A DNA stretch of 64,000 nucleotides from Rubellicoccus peritrichatus. Its GTDB lineage: Bacteria > Verrucomicrobiota > Verrucomicrobiia > Opitutales > Cerasicoccaceae. The stretch is from contig NZ_CP136920.1 in NCBI RefSeq assembly GCF_033100135.1, positions 3,715,001 to 3,779,000 on the forward strand. Reading direction: 5' to 3'. Below are positions 27,701-35,482 of the stretch, piece after piece; position 1 is the first letter of the stretch, and each line of letters starts with the position of its first letter. Under the pieces are notes generated by a model. The model saw nothing but the letters and a program-made list of their open reading frames with translations. It was not told the origin of the DNA and did no database searches. A program made the position numbers and the translations under genes.

Positions 27701-28154
27701 TGCCGGCCCACTTCAGGCTGCCATCAATGCCTCAGGTCTTAATAGTGGTTTTTTTGACGATGAGACTGATGATATTTACAGTGTGGAGGATGGAGAATCT
27801 GTTTATTCAGATACAATTACATCCAGCCGTTATTTTCGTAATTTCAATCGAGCTGCATTGGAAGGATCGCTGGCGGCGCAGGCCCCAGGTTACTTGACTC
27901 AAGCTGATATCCTGGCACGGCTTGGTAGCGTTTTGACTGTGAGATCGGATACATTTCGGGTACGTAGCTATGGCGATGTTAGAGATCCGTTTACCAATGA
28001 AGTAGTGGGCGAGGCATGGTGTGAAGCGGTGGTTCAGCGACTGCCGGAAAAGGTGAATGCCGCAGAAGATGTTAGCCGCGGTGATCTGGTCGATGGAATG
28101 GGCCGCCGTTTTGTCATAAAATCATTTCGCTGGCTCCAGAAGGAGGAAGTATAA
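24717..28154 (+). CDS. Verru_Chthon cassette protein A-like (large prepilin-like secreted protein)
   Basis: A 1145-aa protein with a basic leader of about 31 residues, then a prepilin-like segment: Gly followed by FAIVIAIGLMAMILLMLI, a membrane helix with the cleavage-type GF junction but without the Glu at +5 of true pilins. This start and the following helix (IEVSSASVEKNQFTARANAL) are typical of the 'Verru_Chthon cassette protein A' family, known from genome surveys of Verrucomicrobia and thought to build a surface structure with pseudopilin-like partners. The remainder is a large extracytoplasmic region. It starts with GTG and is followed 2 bp later by a secreted protein gene. The usual cassette B, C and D genes are not next to it here. 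Confidence 0.82.
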   Translation: MKKNPIPRFLSCPCRTQSVANAFANRKHSGFAIVIAIGLMAMILLMLISLTTLIQIEVSSASVEKNQFTARANALLGLGVALGEIQRTLGPDARVTTRGELWDDDPNTVTTALNHPWLTAVFDPRYSGSLPHFLISGNEHLTFDPASATSYPSGYLHANASALSDPDNNQDTAWLVHDPDDLYRSIIAPKVSTNSSGQPGSYAYVVLDEGLKVKANRNSESTAAGLDNVVPDYASPEFYGISTLPGLSAVQSESEIWNAILRGYDLNSLDAALDNNSVTDALQHEVTFGSYGLITKTIRDEDDQDTGDVWGGLKSDLSVVLRDDDLPDAFEGERIFEAKTNLSTDDGGPLWDQLHSFVQLEPASSSAADAGYTPRPYTGEIHGVGPVIALMQLHVNVVVVEESSGNYSVWYYMRPAVVLWNPYDAKLDATSYYAESQLSNSSILRWKHRLEIESDMGGTTYIPGPTASDHQSVDMTTPVNGRIPMHLDIGRSMEPGEAIVFTPELPYEEVNDGVTPWRLTPGFRGGFSFAYKVPGSNFSLDPLDTHQITFLETLSDSRFSGILRLANTQAELETDPLHYVQRLNLSGFTKSSQQSKLQAEASEQLSIYSLVDAQDSIEDIPANFAYRSGMKFGSNRLESYESSTPNGADYFRIQWLEDYNPRAPYSGRSPLEYEASSSSNGGTGDNPSFMGEFFTTQELSADPNDPEVPHTSDNAYVGFTDSVGGSTHATLFHLPRSFAEFQSIGDLMHAGLTMTSGFTDAVNNWKWMSYTPAFAIGNSLADPRLDLNQTYRDEWPDFNFSGAGVATAPAHYDFSYHLNKALWDDYFFSSQLEAVADTGVFNPQNNRVVAVDEDDITVLDDFQLAASNLMIDGAFNVNSTSVEAWEALLGAYLGTEVTTREAGDFQDAERSPLVRSLYPVAGLADGEDENAPELAVNYLGFRALSKTEIRRLAEEIVKQVKTRGPFLSMSEFVNRSPVPFSAQGRSISNLVDWQLAGPLQAAINASGLNSGFFDDETDDIYSVEDGESVYSDTITSSRYFRNFNRAALEGSLAAQAPGYLTQADILARLGSVLTVRSDTFRVRSYGDVRDPFTNEVVGEAWCEAVVQRLPEKVNAAEDVSRGDLVDGMGRRFVIKSFRWLQKEEV

Positions 28155-28156
28155 GC

Positions 28157-28873
28157 ATGCGTTTTGCATTTCTTTTCCTTGTCACGCTTATCTCTTCATG
28201 GCGGTTATCGGCTCAAATTGCTGATGAAGCACAAGTCAGTTTTTCGTTTAATTGTTACTTGGTTGGTTCTCAAGCAAAGGGAGTTACGGTTACAGACGAT
28301 CCGGATTTTCGCCGTGATGTGACTTATTATTACTATGATGAGGGAGTACCAAGGCCGATTGACCTGACACCAGGTATTCGCTCGAAGCAATTACGCTATC
28401 GTGGCCCTGAAACTTTTACGCTTTATGAGCAGCGGCCGCAAAGTAAGCCTGATGAGGAGATACAATATCTGCCAGTGGCTTCCATTAAGATTTCGCCTGG
28501 CCAGAAACAAGTCATGTTTGTTCTGATTAAAAGTGGAGCATCCAGTGATGGCTTAATCATGCTTCCTTTTGACCTTGATTTGGATGCCATTAAGCCGGGG
28601 TATGCCTACATGTTCAACCTAAGCCATTCTCCTCTGATTTGTAGTGTCGGTTCTGATAAGTTCAAATTGACTCCACTTAGTGGACGCAGTGTCGGCCTTT
28701 CTGAGGTTGGTAAAGATTTTCAACTGAATATCCAATGTGCTACTCGTGAAGCGGATGAATGGGAACTCGTCTACTCAGGCAGTCAGACTGTGAAGAAAAA
28801 GAAACGATATCTTTTTCTGCTCAGTCCGATTGGAACCTATGATCGCTTTCGGCTCATCCGCTTCAAGCTATGA
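28157..28873 (+). CDS. Secreted protein of unknown function, partner of Verru_Chthon cassette protein A
   Basis: A 238-aa protein with a signal peptide (MRFAFLFLVTLISSWRLSAQ) and a beta-rich mature part; no known domain recognised. Its start lies 2 bp after the stop of the cassette protein A gene, so the two are certainly co-transcribed. In Verru_Chthon loci a small secreted protein of this kind often accompanies protein A. The C-terminus is basic (KKKKRYLFLLSPIGTYDRFR). Confidence 0.72.
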   Translation: MRFAFLFLVTLISSWRLSAQIADEAQVSFSFNCYLVGSQAKGVTVTDDPDFRRDVTYYYYDEGVPRPIDLTPGIRSKQLRYRGPETFTLYEQRPQSKPDEEIQYLPVASIKISPGQKQVMFVLIKSGASSDGLIMLPFDLDLDAIKPGYAYMFNLSHSPLICSVGSDKFKLTPLSGRSVGLSEVGKDFQLNIQCATREADEWELVYSGSQTVKKKKRYLFLLSPIGTYDRFRLIRFKL

Positions 28874-28902
28874 GTTGATACAGGTAAAGGTATTGCAAAT
28901 AC

Positions 28903-30081
28903 CTAAACTGTTTGCGGGATACGTTCTGCTGAAACAGCCTTTTCCATACGTTCAAGGGCGGTTTCAAGAATTGAACGTGGGCATCCGAAATTCAGTCGTA
29001 AGTAATTGCCGTCTGCAAAGTCTTTGCCGGGCGAAAGTCCTACTCCTGCATCGACAAAAAACTGATGTGGGTTATCGATGCCAATAGTAAGAAGACCTTC
29101 AATATTGAGCCATGCAAGGTAGGTGGCCTCCATGGGGTGCAATTTGATTTCCGGAATTCGCTCAGTAATAAATTGATAGAGATAATCCCGGTTTTCACGA
29201 AGATATCCAAGTAATGCCTGACGCCAAGGTTCGCCAAGTTCGTAAGCTGCTGCACAACCGGCATAGCCAAATGGGTTGACTTCAGTTATCAAACCACGCG
29301 CCGCATTCTTGAATTTAGCTCGTATTTGTGGGTTGCGAATCACGGCAAATGCACAAGCCAGCCCTGGGACATTGTAGGTCTTACTTGGTGCCATAAAGGT
29401 GATCGTCCGTTCGTCGATTTCCTTGCTCAATGTCGCTGTGCAAATGTGTTTAACGTCATTAAGGATGAGGTCGCAGTGTATTTCATCAGAGAGGAGGACC
29501 AGATCATGGCGTTCACAAAACTCAGCCAGCTTAATTAGCTCATCACGATCATAAACCCGACCTACAGGATTGTGCGGGTTGCATAGATAAAATGTTCGGC
29601 TGCGAGGGGTTACCTTGGCTTCAAGATCATCAAAATCAAAGGTCCAGCGTTTGCCATCCCACTGCAAATGGCTGGTCCCGCTTTTTCTTTCCTGCCATAC
29701 GGGTGCGCTGAGGAAGGGTGGATAAATGGGAGTGCAGGTCAGGATCTCGTCTCCTGTTTCTCCAAAAGCGCGTGCTGCCACATTCAGGCCGGGGACCATT
29801 CCATGCATCCAGAAAAGCCATTCGGGCTTGGCATCATAACCATGCTTATTTTTCAGATAGGCTAGGGCAGCATCGGTTGTATCTTGCGGAGGCAAGGTGT
29901 AGCCCATGACCCCATGGTCGAGGCGTTTTTGTAACGCCTCGATGATTTCTGGTGCGGAAACAAAATCCATATCCGCGACCCACAACGGTAGCACATCACT
30001 GCCAGCATACTTTTCCCATTTAAGGCTGCCGGTTCCGCTTCGGTCTAAAACTGTATCAAAATCGTATTCCATTTTCTGCAT
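28903..30081 (-). CDS. MalY/PatB-family PLP-dependent aminotransferase (cystathionine beta-lyase type)
   Basis: Fold-type I pyridoxal-phosphate enzyme of 392 aa. Members cleave cystathionine (PatB/MalY C-S lyase) to homocysteine, pyruvate and ammonia. The N-terminal signature is YDFDTVLDRSGTGSLKWEKY followed by LPLWVADMDF. The PLP lysine is in FMAPSKTYNVPGL, and NPHNPVGRVYDRDEL and LLSDEIHCDLIL are the cofactor-contact motifs. Start ATG at 30081 (an ATG at 30072 is also possible). Its stop overlaps a small hairpin (28888-28904) shared with the convergent gene. Confidence 0.92.
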   Translation of the reverse strand: MQKMEYDFDTVLDRSGTGSLKWEKYAGSDVLPLWVADMDFVSAPEIIEALQKRLDHGVMGYTLPPQDTTDAALAYLKNKHGYDAKPEWLFWMHGMVPGLNVAARAFGETGDEILTCTPIYPPFLSAPVWQERKSGTSHLQWDGKRWTFDFDDLEAKVTPRSRTFYLCNPHNPVGRVYDRDELIKLAEFCERHDLVLLSDEIHCDLILNDVKHICTATLSKEIDERTITFMAPSKTYNVPGLACAFAVIRNPQIRAKFKNAARGLITEVNPFGYAGCAAAYELGEPWRQALLGYLRENRDYLYQFITERIPEIKLHPMEATYLAWLNIEGLLTIGIDNPHQFFVDAGVGLSPGKDFADGNYLRLNFGCPRSILETALERMEKAVSAERIPQTV

Positions 30082-30188
30082 AGGGCTTTAGTCGTTTGAG
30101 GAGCTAAATCCGAGAAGAATTTTGTTTTGGATCAACTTATTGAAAATTCGTAGTTGCCGCAAGTGGAGCCAGACATTGCCTTAAAGGG

Positions 30189-30896
30189 ATGTGCGGACGC
30201 TTTACCATGACAGCCAAGCAGCGTAAACTGTTTGAGAAGTTTCTGGCCAGAAACATGCCTGAATTAATAGCGCGCTATAATATTGTCCCAAGCCAGCCGG
30301 TGCTAACGGTCCGTGAAGAGCCGGAATCAAAACAGCGGCAAGCCGCAATTTGCACTTGGGGCCTGGTTCCATTTTGGTCAAAGGATCCGAATATTTCGCG
30401 TTCGTTGAATAATGCGCGTTCCGAATCTGCAGCTTTTAAGCCTGCTTTTAAAGGGCCAATGCGCCACCATCGCTGCCTTATTCCAGCAAACGGTTTCTAC
30501 GAATGGAAGCGAACTGGGAATCAAAAACTACCACACTATTTTCAGCGTCCAGAGGGGGAACTATTTGCGATCGCCGGTCTTTGGGACCACTGGGGAAGTC
30601 CTGATGGATCCGAGATTGAATCCTGCACGATATTGACGACAACCCCGAATAAGGAAATGGCTTCTGTTCACCACCGGATGCCGGTCATCATTGAAGAAGT
30701 GGAATTCGACCGTTGGCTTAGTACAGAAACTCAACGGGCGAGCGATGTTGAAGATCTCCTCCGACCAGCTCCTGATGGCTTTTTTGAGCGCTATCCAGTT
30801 ACCGATTTAGTCAACAATGCGCGCAACGATGGTCCCGAATTAATGCAGAGAGCCGACATCCAGCCCGAATTTGAGCAAGGGGAGTTGTTTACGTAA
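30189..30896 (+). CDS. SRAP-domain protein (YedK/HMCES family)
   Basis: SOS-response-associated protein of 235 aa that forms a thiazolidine crosslink with abasic sites in single-stranded DNA to shield them during replication. The catalytic Cys2 becomes N-terminal after Met removal (MCGRFTMTAKQ). Other active-site elements are present: SLNNARSESAAFK (Asn), RCLIPANGFYEWKRTG (Glu) and VHHRMPVIIEE (His). Length and motif order are normal. No LexA box was recognised upstream. It is divergent from the MalY-type gene and alone otherwise. Confidence 0.94.
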   Translation: MCGRFTMTAKQRKLFEKFLARNMPELIARYNIVPSQPVLTVREEPESKQRQAAICTWGLVPFWSKDPNISRSLNNARSESAAFKPAFKGPMRHHRCLIPANGFYEWKRTGNQKLPHYFQRPEGELFAIAGLWDHWGSPDGSEIESCTILTTTPNKEMASVHHRMPVIIEEVEFDRWLSTETQRASDVEDLLRPAPDGFFERYPVTDLVNNARNDGPELMQRADIQPEFEQGELFT

Positions 30897-30934
30897 GCAT
30901 TAGGTGGATTCGCTGAACTCTTTTTACTTCTGCC

Positions 30935-31348
30935 TCATATGTAATACATGTTGCCGCTATCATCAGGCATCATGTCTTTGAGGGTAATGCCCTTCAACGC
31001 TTTATCGAGTGCATCCGATACACTGGCCCATGCGTCTGCAACAAGTGGGCCGGATTGGCCGAGTTTGCCTGCTTCGGCCTCGAGCATTTCGCTATCGACC
31101 ACGGCCACGATATCCCGGAGCGTGATCTCCTCCGGGGAGTTGGCGAGAGCGTATCCACCTTGTTTGCCACGCTTACTTGTGATCAGGCTGCCATTGCGCA
31201 ACTCGTTCAGGATTTGAACAAGATAATTGGCCGGAACGGCTTCGGCTTCAGCCAATTCGTCTATATGCGCAAGTGTCTCTGTTCCAAAGCGCCGTCCGAG
31301 TTGGGCAAGGACACGGCAAGCATACTCGACTTTCAAGGATAGCTTCAT
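30935..31348 (-). CDS. Rrf2-family transcriptional regulator without Fe-S cysteines
   Basis: A 137-aa winged-helix regulator. The Rrf2 start MKLSLKVEYACRVLAQLGRR, recognition-helix part VPANYLVQILNELRNGSL and wing SKRGKQGGYALA are clear. The three cysteines that hold the Fe-S cluster in IscR/NsrR are absent, so it is more like CymR-type members that sense through partners or small molecules. It lies 37 bp after the Fur-like gene in the same direction, so they likely form a two-regulator operon. Confidence 0.9.
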   Translation of the reverse strand: MKLSLKVEYACRVLAQLGRRFGTETLAHIDELAEAEAVPANYLVQILNELRNGSLITSKRGKQGGYALANSPEEITLRDIVAVVDSEMLEAEAGKLGQSGPLVADAWASVSDALDKALKGITLKDMMPDDSGNMYYI

Positions 31349-31385
31349 TCTTTCAATCTCAGGTCAAGAACCTAAGATATCAAGG

Positions 31386-31775
31386 CTATTTCGCTGTAAT
31401 TGCTTTCTTTAAGCGCCCATGAAGCACAACTTCATAGCCGTCGCACTCGAAATGGTCGGGTATATCCGGTAACTCAATGTTGATTTCCTCCGTATCCAGA
31501 ACCTGCACTTCCTTTGATTCACTGCAAAAGAGTAGGGCATGCTTCTTTTGCCTTGGATAGGTATAGTGCGGCATTTGTCCGGGTAAATGGACGGACTCTA
31601 TTTCCCCATCTTCAAGCATTTTACTCAAATTGCGGTATACCGTAGCGATTCCAAGGTTTGGATGGCTTTCGCTAGCCAAACGGTGAATCTGCTTTGGATT
31701 GAGTGGATTATTATGTTGCAACAAGGTTTCCCGAATTGCAGCACGCTGGCGCGTCTGTCGAGTAGGCTTCGGCAT
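31386..31775 (-). CDS. Fur-superfamily regulator lacking structural-zinc cysteines
   Basis: A 129-aa regulator of the Fur/Zur/PerR type. The DNA-binding domain is standard (NPLNPKQIHRLASESHPNLG, IATVYRNLSKMLEDGEIESV). The dimerisation domain is altered: where the family has HHHHxxCxxCG, this protein reads KKHALLFCSESKEV, with Cys84 kept but Ser87 in place of the second cysteine, and the C-terminal CxxC pair is missing (HGRLKKAITAK end). The structural zinc site should be lost, and the sensing site may differ. Sits upstream of the Rrf2 gene. Confidence 0.88.
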   Translation of the reverse strand: MPKPTRQTRQRAAIRETLLQHNNPLNPKQIHRLASESHPNLGIATVYRNLSKMLEDGEIESVHLPGQMPHYTYPRQKKHALLFCSESKEVQVLDTEEINIELPDIPDHFECDGYEVVLHGRLKKAITAK

Positions 31776-31954
31776 ATAGTGGTAAATTGGTATTTTTAAC
31801 GGTAGCTTAAGTTAAAATTTGCGCTGTTTTTACAGAAAGTAAAGCGAGGATTCACTTTTAATACTTTTTATTCACCAATTATCGTGAAATGTCGCTTATG
31901 TATTGAATCGTATCACGTAGCACTGTGTACAGGAAAAAGCTCCCTTCCAATAAT

Positions 31955-31981
31955 GGATTGAGCAGGATAGTGACTCAATCC
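31955..31981. other. Perfect 8-bp hairpin between Fur-like gene and binding-protein gene
   Basis: GGATTGAG (31955-31962) and CTCAATCC (31974-31981) form a perfect stem with an 11-base loop. It lies 35 bp after the stop of the binding-protein gene on the - strand and could end or stabilise that transcript, but no T-run follows. The rest of the gap 31776-32014 shows nothing clear. Confidence 0.4.
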
Positions 31982-32014
31982 GGATGGCTCTCTTGATCGA
32001 GTAAAGCAGTTGTC

Positions 32015-32782
32015 TTAGAATTTTGGACGCTTTGGCAGCCAACGATCCAGAACCCAGCCAATTTGTCCATCGGCATTGAGTTTTGCCATGGCGTTTGCGA
32101 CTTCCTTCTGAAGCTTTTTGTCGTCTTTACGCATTCCCCAGCCGAGATATTCGACGGTCAGGTTGATACCAATTGCTCCGACTTGCTCTTGCTCGTATTC
32201 ACCTCCGAGCCAAAGTATGGTAGGAGAATCATAAATAAAAACATCTGCTTCGCCTTTAACCACCGCTTTGGTGGCTTCATCCGGAGTGCCAAAGGGTTTA
32301 ACTTCTGCATTTGGGAAAAAACTTTCGACAAAGGTTGCTCCAGTGGTTCCGGGAATGACGGCAACACTTCCACGTGTTGACATGATTGAGCGTGCATTGG
32401 GATAGCGTGTGCGGTCAGCGTCTTTGACCAGCGCCATTTGGCCGTATTCAACGTAAGGCTCTGAGAAGTCGATCTCCTTGCTTCGATCCTTGGTGATGGT
32501 CATCCCACTCATAATGATGTCGGTTTTTCCATCAACTAGTGCTGGTATTTGCTCTTCCCAAGGGAGTTCAACGAACTGTATAGGCCGTCCGATTTCTTTT
32601 CCGATCATCTTGGCGAATTCGATTTCGATTCCCTGCAACTCATTACCGGCCTTGAAGACCAAAGGCGGTGAGTCCGCAGTAATGCCGACTTTAAGCGGCT
32701 CTGTTTTGAATGGGCTTAGGCCAGATTGCCCAAAGGCGGCAAATGGCAGCAAAAGTATAGCGAGAAGGAAACGAAACTTCAT
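32015..32782 (-). CDS. Amino-acid-type ABC transporter substrate-binding protein (SBP_bac_3)
   Basis: Periplasmic binding protein of 255 aa of family 3 (polar amino acids, opines). Signal peptide MKFRFLLAILLLPFAAFG, then LKVGITADSPPLVFKAGNEL, IEIEFAKMIGKEIGRPIQFV and the family signature DIIMSGMTITKDRSKEIDFS (the GMTIT.eR...fS pattern). No permease or ATPase genes lie nearby, so the protein either serves a remote transporter or acts in sensing. The start ATG is at 32782. A gap of 190 bp separates it from the DUF1015 gene. Confidence 0.9.
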   Translation of the reverse strand: MKFRFLLAILLLPFAAFGQSGLSPFKTEPLKVGITADSPPLVFKAGNELQGIEIEFAKMIGKEIGRPIQFVELPWEEQIPALVDGKTDIIMSGMTITKDRSKEIDFSEPYVEYGQMALVKDADRTRYPNARSIMSTRGSVAVIPGTTGATFVESFFPNAEVKPFGTPDEATKAVVKGEADVFIYDSPTILWLGGEYEQEQVGAIGINLTVEYLGWGMRKDDKKLQKEVANAMAKLNADGQIGWVLDRWLPKRPKF

Positions 32783-32919
32783 AAGTGCAATAAGAGGGTT
32801 TTATGAAATCACCCCATGGCGCCCGGCGTCAAGCGCTGGGTTCCATCAAAAAGTGCCACCGAAAAACTCCCCAAAGATCTCATTGTATCTCTAGAGAACT
32901 CCCATGATGAGGAAGTCAT

Positions 32920-32954
32920 TGCTAATCCAAGTTAAAGAGACACTTGGATTAGCA
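32920..32954. other. Perfect 13-bp inverted repeat (hairpin) downstream of DUF1015 gene
   Basis: TGCTAATCCAAGT (32920-32932) and ACTTGGATTAGCA (32942-32954) are perfectly complementary with a 9-base loop. On the - strand it begins about 20 bp after the DUF1015 stop, the place of a terminator, but no T-run follows. It might instead be a regulator binding site before the binding-protein gene. Confidence 0.55.
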
Positions 32955-32975
32955 GGTTCTAGGGCGGTCAAGTGA

Positions 32976-34193
32976 TCAGAAGGTATGAATAAACAGGCCG
33001 CTACGGAGCTTTGGTTCGAACCAGGTGCTCTTTGGCGGCATGATTTCACCAGCATCAGCGATGTCCATCAACTGATCGCAAGTCGTTTCAAACATAGAGA
33101 AAGCGGCTGCGCACTCGCCGGAATTGACACGCTTTTCAAGTTCAGCGGTGCCACGGATACCACCAACGAAATCAATGCGATTGCTTGTTCTTGGGTCATC
33201 GATCCCAAGAATTGGTGTCAGAATCTTGTCCTGCAGCCGACTGACATCAAGGCTTTCGATTGGGCCTTCGGATGCATCTTCCGGGAATGAAAGTCCATAC
33301 CATTTTCCACCCAGATAGAGGCTGACCTCACCGGGCTTGGAAGGTGAGGGGTTTGCATTTTCAGTGACTTCGACAGACTCAAGGACTTTTGCCAAAAACT
33401 CGTCCTCAGTCAGGCCATTGAGGTCTTTCACTACACGGTTGTAAGGCAGAATATTGAGCTGACCAGCTGGGAAAAGCACAGTCAGGAACCAATTGTAATC
33501 CTCATCACCAGTGTGATTCGGGTTTGCCTCGCGGCGTTCCTTGCCGACACGGGCAGCACTGGCGCTGCGGTGATGACCATCAGCGACGTATGCCACCGGG
33601 ATGTTTTTGAAAGCTTCAACGTAATCATCACCACCGGCGATACGCCAGACCGTGTGCTTGACCCCATCAGGCGCAACAAAGTCAATCAGCGGGTCGGTTT
33701 TGACGGCTGCTTCCGTCAATGCATCAATGGCTGGCTCGTCTTTGTGGGTCAAAAAAACAGGACCGGGGTGTGCCGCGAGGGTGCGATTCAGATTGGTTCG
33801 ATCGTCTTCCTTTGCCTTACGGGTCTTTTCGTGTTTCTTGATGATGTCGTTCTCGTAATCCTCAATATGGCAGACAGCAACCAGTCCGGTTTGTGAGTGT
33901 TCGCCCATTTCCTGACGATACAGGAATACGCAGGGCTCAGATTCTCGAACCAGTCCGCCCTGGCTTTGAAGGCTTTCAAGGTTTTCCTTGGCCTTGGCAT
34001 AAACCGGATCTGAATACGGATCGGTATCATCCGGCAGGTCAATCTCTGCGCGGACGACGTGGAGAAAGCTCAGTGGATTTCCCGAAGCAAGCTCTCTAGC
34101 TTCCTCAGTATTGACCACATCGTATGGCAAAGAAGCCACCTTGGGCGCGTTATCAGGTGTTGGTCGGAGTCCTTGAAAGGCACGAATTCGCAT
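32976..34193 (-). CDS. DUF1015 family protein
   Basis: A 405-aa cytoplasmic protein of DUF1015 (COG4198). Recognised by the start MRIRAFQGLRPTPDNAPKVA followed by LPYDVVNTEEARELA, the middle motif IPVAYVADGHHRSASAARV and the NRVVKDLNGL region. Family function is not established; members often sit near serine biosynthesis genes, but not here. Length is normal. It is followed upstream by coaX in the same direction, with 72 bp between. Confidence 0.9.
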   Translation of the reverse strand: MRIRAFQGLRPTPDNAPKVASLPYDVVNTEEARELASGNPLSFLHVVRAEIDLPDDTDPYSDPVYAKAKENLESLQSQGGLVRESEPCVFLYRQEMGEHSQTGLVAVCHIEDYENDIIKKHEKTRKAKEDDRTNLNRTLAAHPGPVFLTHKDEPAIDALTEAAVKTDPLIDFVAPDGVKHTVWRIAGGDDYVEAFKNIPVAYVADGHHRSASAARVGKERREANPNHTGDEDYNWFLTVLFPAGQLNILPYNRVVKDLNGLTEDEFLAKVLESVEVTENANPSPSKPGEVSLYLGGKWYGLSFPEDASEGPIESLDVSRLQDKILTPILGIDDPRTSNRIDFVGGIRGTAELEKRVNSGECAAAFSMFETTCDQLMDIADAGEIMPPKSTWFEPKLRSGLFIHTF

Positions 34194-34265
34194 GACGCAC
34201 GGAGGGCAACAGATGTTCGCCTCAATGACAAGCGCGAGTTTTTGAAATCTGATGACCTCTTTTGC

Positions 34266-35051
34266 CTATCCGCTCTTGCTGGATGCCAAACGCCGCAGTT
34301 GTGCCTCAGCCAGACCCAGCAAGGTGAGATCTGGTTCAGCGCGATACTCGCTTAGTGCTTCCCGTATGAAGCCCCTTGTTGCACCTCCGGTCAGGATTAC
34401 AGTGGGCTCGTCTTCGCCCAATTCAGAAAACTCTTCACGAACGCCTTCGAGCAGGGTTTGAATCATTCCCAGATAACCTCGTGTGCATCCGACCGACATT
34501 GCTTCAATCGTGCTCCGGCCAATGCGAGGCCCCAGAGTCAGATTTTCAGGCGGCAATTCAGGCAGCAGACTGACTTTCTCCTGCAGGTAGTCTGTCATCA
34601 TAGCTAACCCAGGGGCAATGATACCGCCAATAAAACCATATTGCATGGTCACCAGGTCAAAAGTCATGGCTGTGCCTATGTCAATGACTGCTGCTGGACT
34701 ACCGACGAGTGCTTGTGCACCAATCGCATTGGCAATACGATCATGACCAATCTGTTCTGGCTTAGGGTACGTCGTGAATGAAAGCCCGGGGGCATCGTGG
34801 CAGGTTAAACGCCATGCCTGTCGTCCACTTTTCAACAAGGCATTGCTGAGCAAATCAGCTAAATCGGGTATGACGCAGGACCAACTGACAGGAGCATCTG
34901 ACTCTTCAAGGATCTCTGGCAAGGTTGCAAGTAAGTCGTCCGTTGGCATAACACCTCGACGGCCTACGGTTTGGTTTTCGACGACTGCCCATTTTGCGCG
35001 CGTATTGCCAATATCGATAATGAGGACTTCAGTTGAATTATGCTCTGTCAT
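34266..35051 (-). CDS. coaX: Type III pantothenate kinase
   Basis: Phosphorylates pantothenate, the first step of coenzyme A synthesis; cytoplasmic dimer of the ASKHA fold. The P-loop-like phosphate motif IIDIGNTRAKWAVVE, the second phosphate motif AVIDIGTAMTFDLV, GFIGGIIAPGLAMM and VILTGGATRGFI are all present. I chose the ATG at 35051 (MTEHNSTEVLIIDIGNTR, 261 aa), which matches the usual family length; the open frame runs upstream to 35162 but would then overlap the next gene. Confidence 0.94.
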   Translation of the reverse strand: MTEHNSTEVLIIDIGNTRAKWAVVENQTVGRRGVMPTDDLLATLPEILEESDAPVSWSCVIPDLADLLSNALLKSGRQAWRLTCHDAPGLSFTTYPKPEQIGHDRIANAIGAQALVGSPAAVIDIGTAMTFDLVTMQYGFIGGIIAPGLAMMTDYLQEKVSLLPELPPENLTLGPRIGRSTIEAMSVGCTRGYLGMIQTLLEGVREEFSELGEDEPTVILTGGATRGFIREALSEYRAEPDLTLLGLAEAQLRRLASSKSG

Positions 35052-35086
35052 GCCAACTTGCCTAAACTGATTAATATCATTTGTCA

Positions 35087-35482
35087 TCACTGTTTTAGCC
35101 ATGCTCTTATCGTATTGCAGATGCCCATGCTTGTTGTTCCAGGCGTTGGGATCTTCACCCATGTTCCATCTTTAAGTCGGAGTGATGTTCCGCAACCTTT
35201 CTCCCATCTTACACATTCAATCTCTGCTTTTTCTATGGTTCTTGTTTTAAACTCGTGGGTGAAATTAATCGAAGCAGTGTATAGAACCAATTTGGTGGTC
35301 ATCAATTCGTAGATTCCTCCAAGACTAATCAGAGTGAAGGCGTAGAAACACCAGGCCTCCCAGGTGTATGGGTCACTCAAGATGTAGTATGCGCTGAAAA
35401 TCAGTGCGCCCAATGGTATGGCAGAGAAATATAAAAATGATTTTCTACTTGGTCGGAAGACTTTCTCGGGGGTGTCTTTCAC
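35087..35482 (-). CDS. Small membrane protein of unknown function
   Basis: A 131-aa protein with two membrane helices (about residues 16-36 and 42-60) followed by a C-terminal domain of short strands (KLVLYTASINFTHEFKTRTI, then GTSLRLKDGTWVKI) that resembles bacterial PH-like domains in membrane proteins, an uncertain comparison. Its start overlaps the stop of the SDR gene by 4 bp (same direction), so the two are coupled. Function unknown. Confidence 0.72.
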   Translation of the reverse strand: MKDTPEKVFRPSRKSFLYFSAIPLGALIFSAYYILSDPYTWEAWCFYAFTLISLGGIYELMTTKLVLYTASINFTHEFKTRTIEKAEIECVRWEKGCGTSLRLKDGTWVKIPTPGTTSMGICNTIRAWLKQ

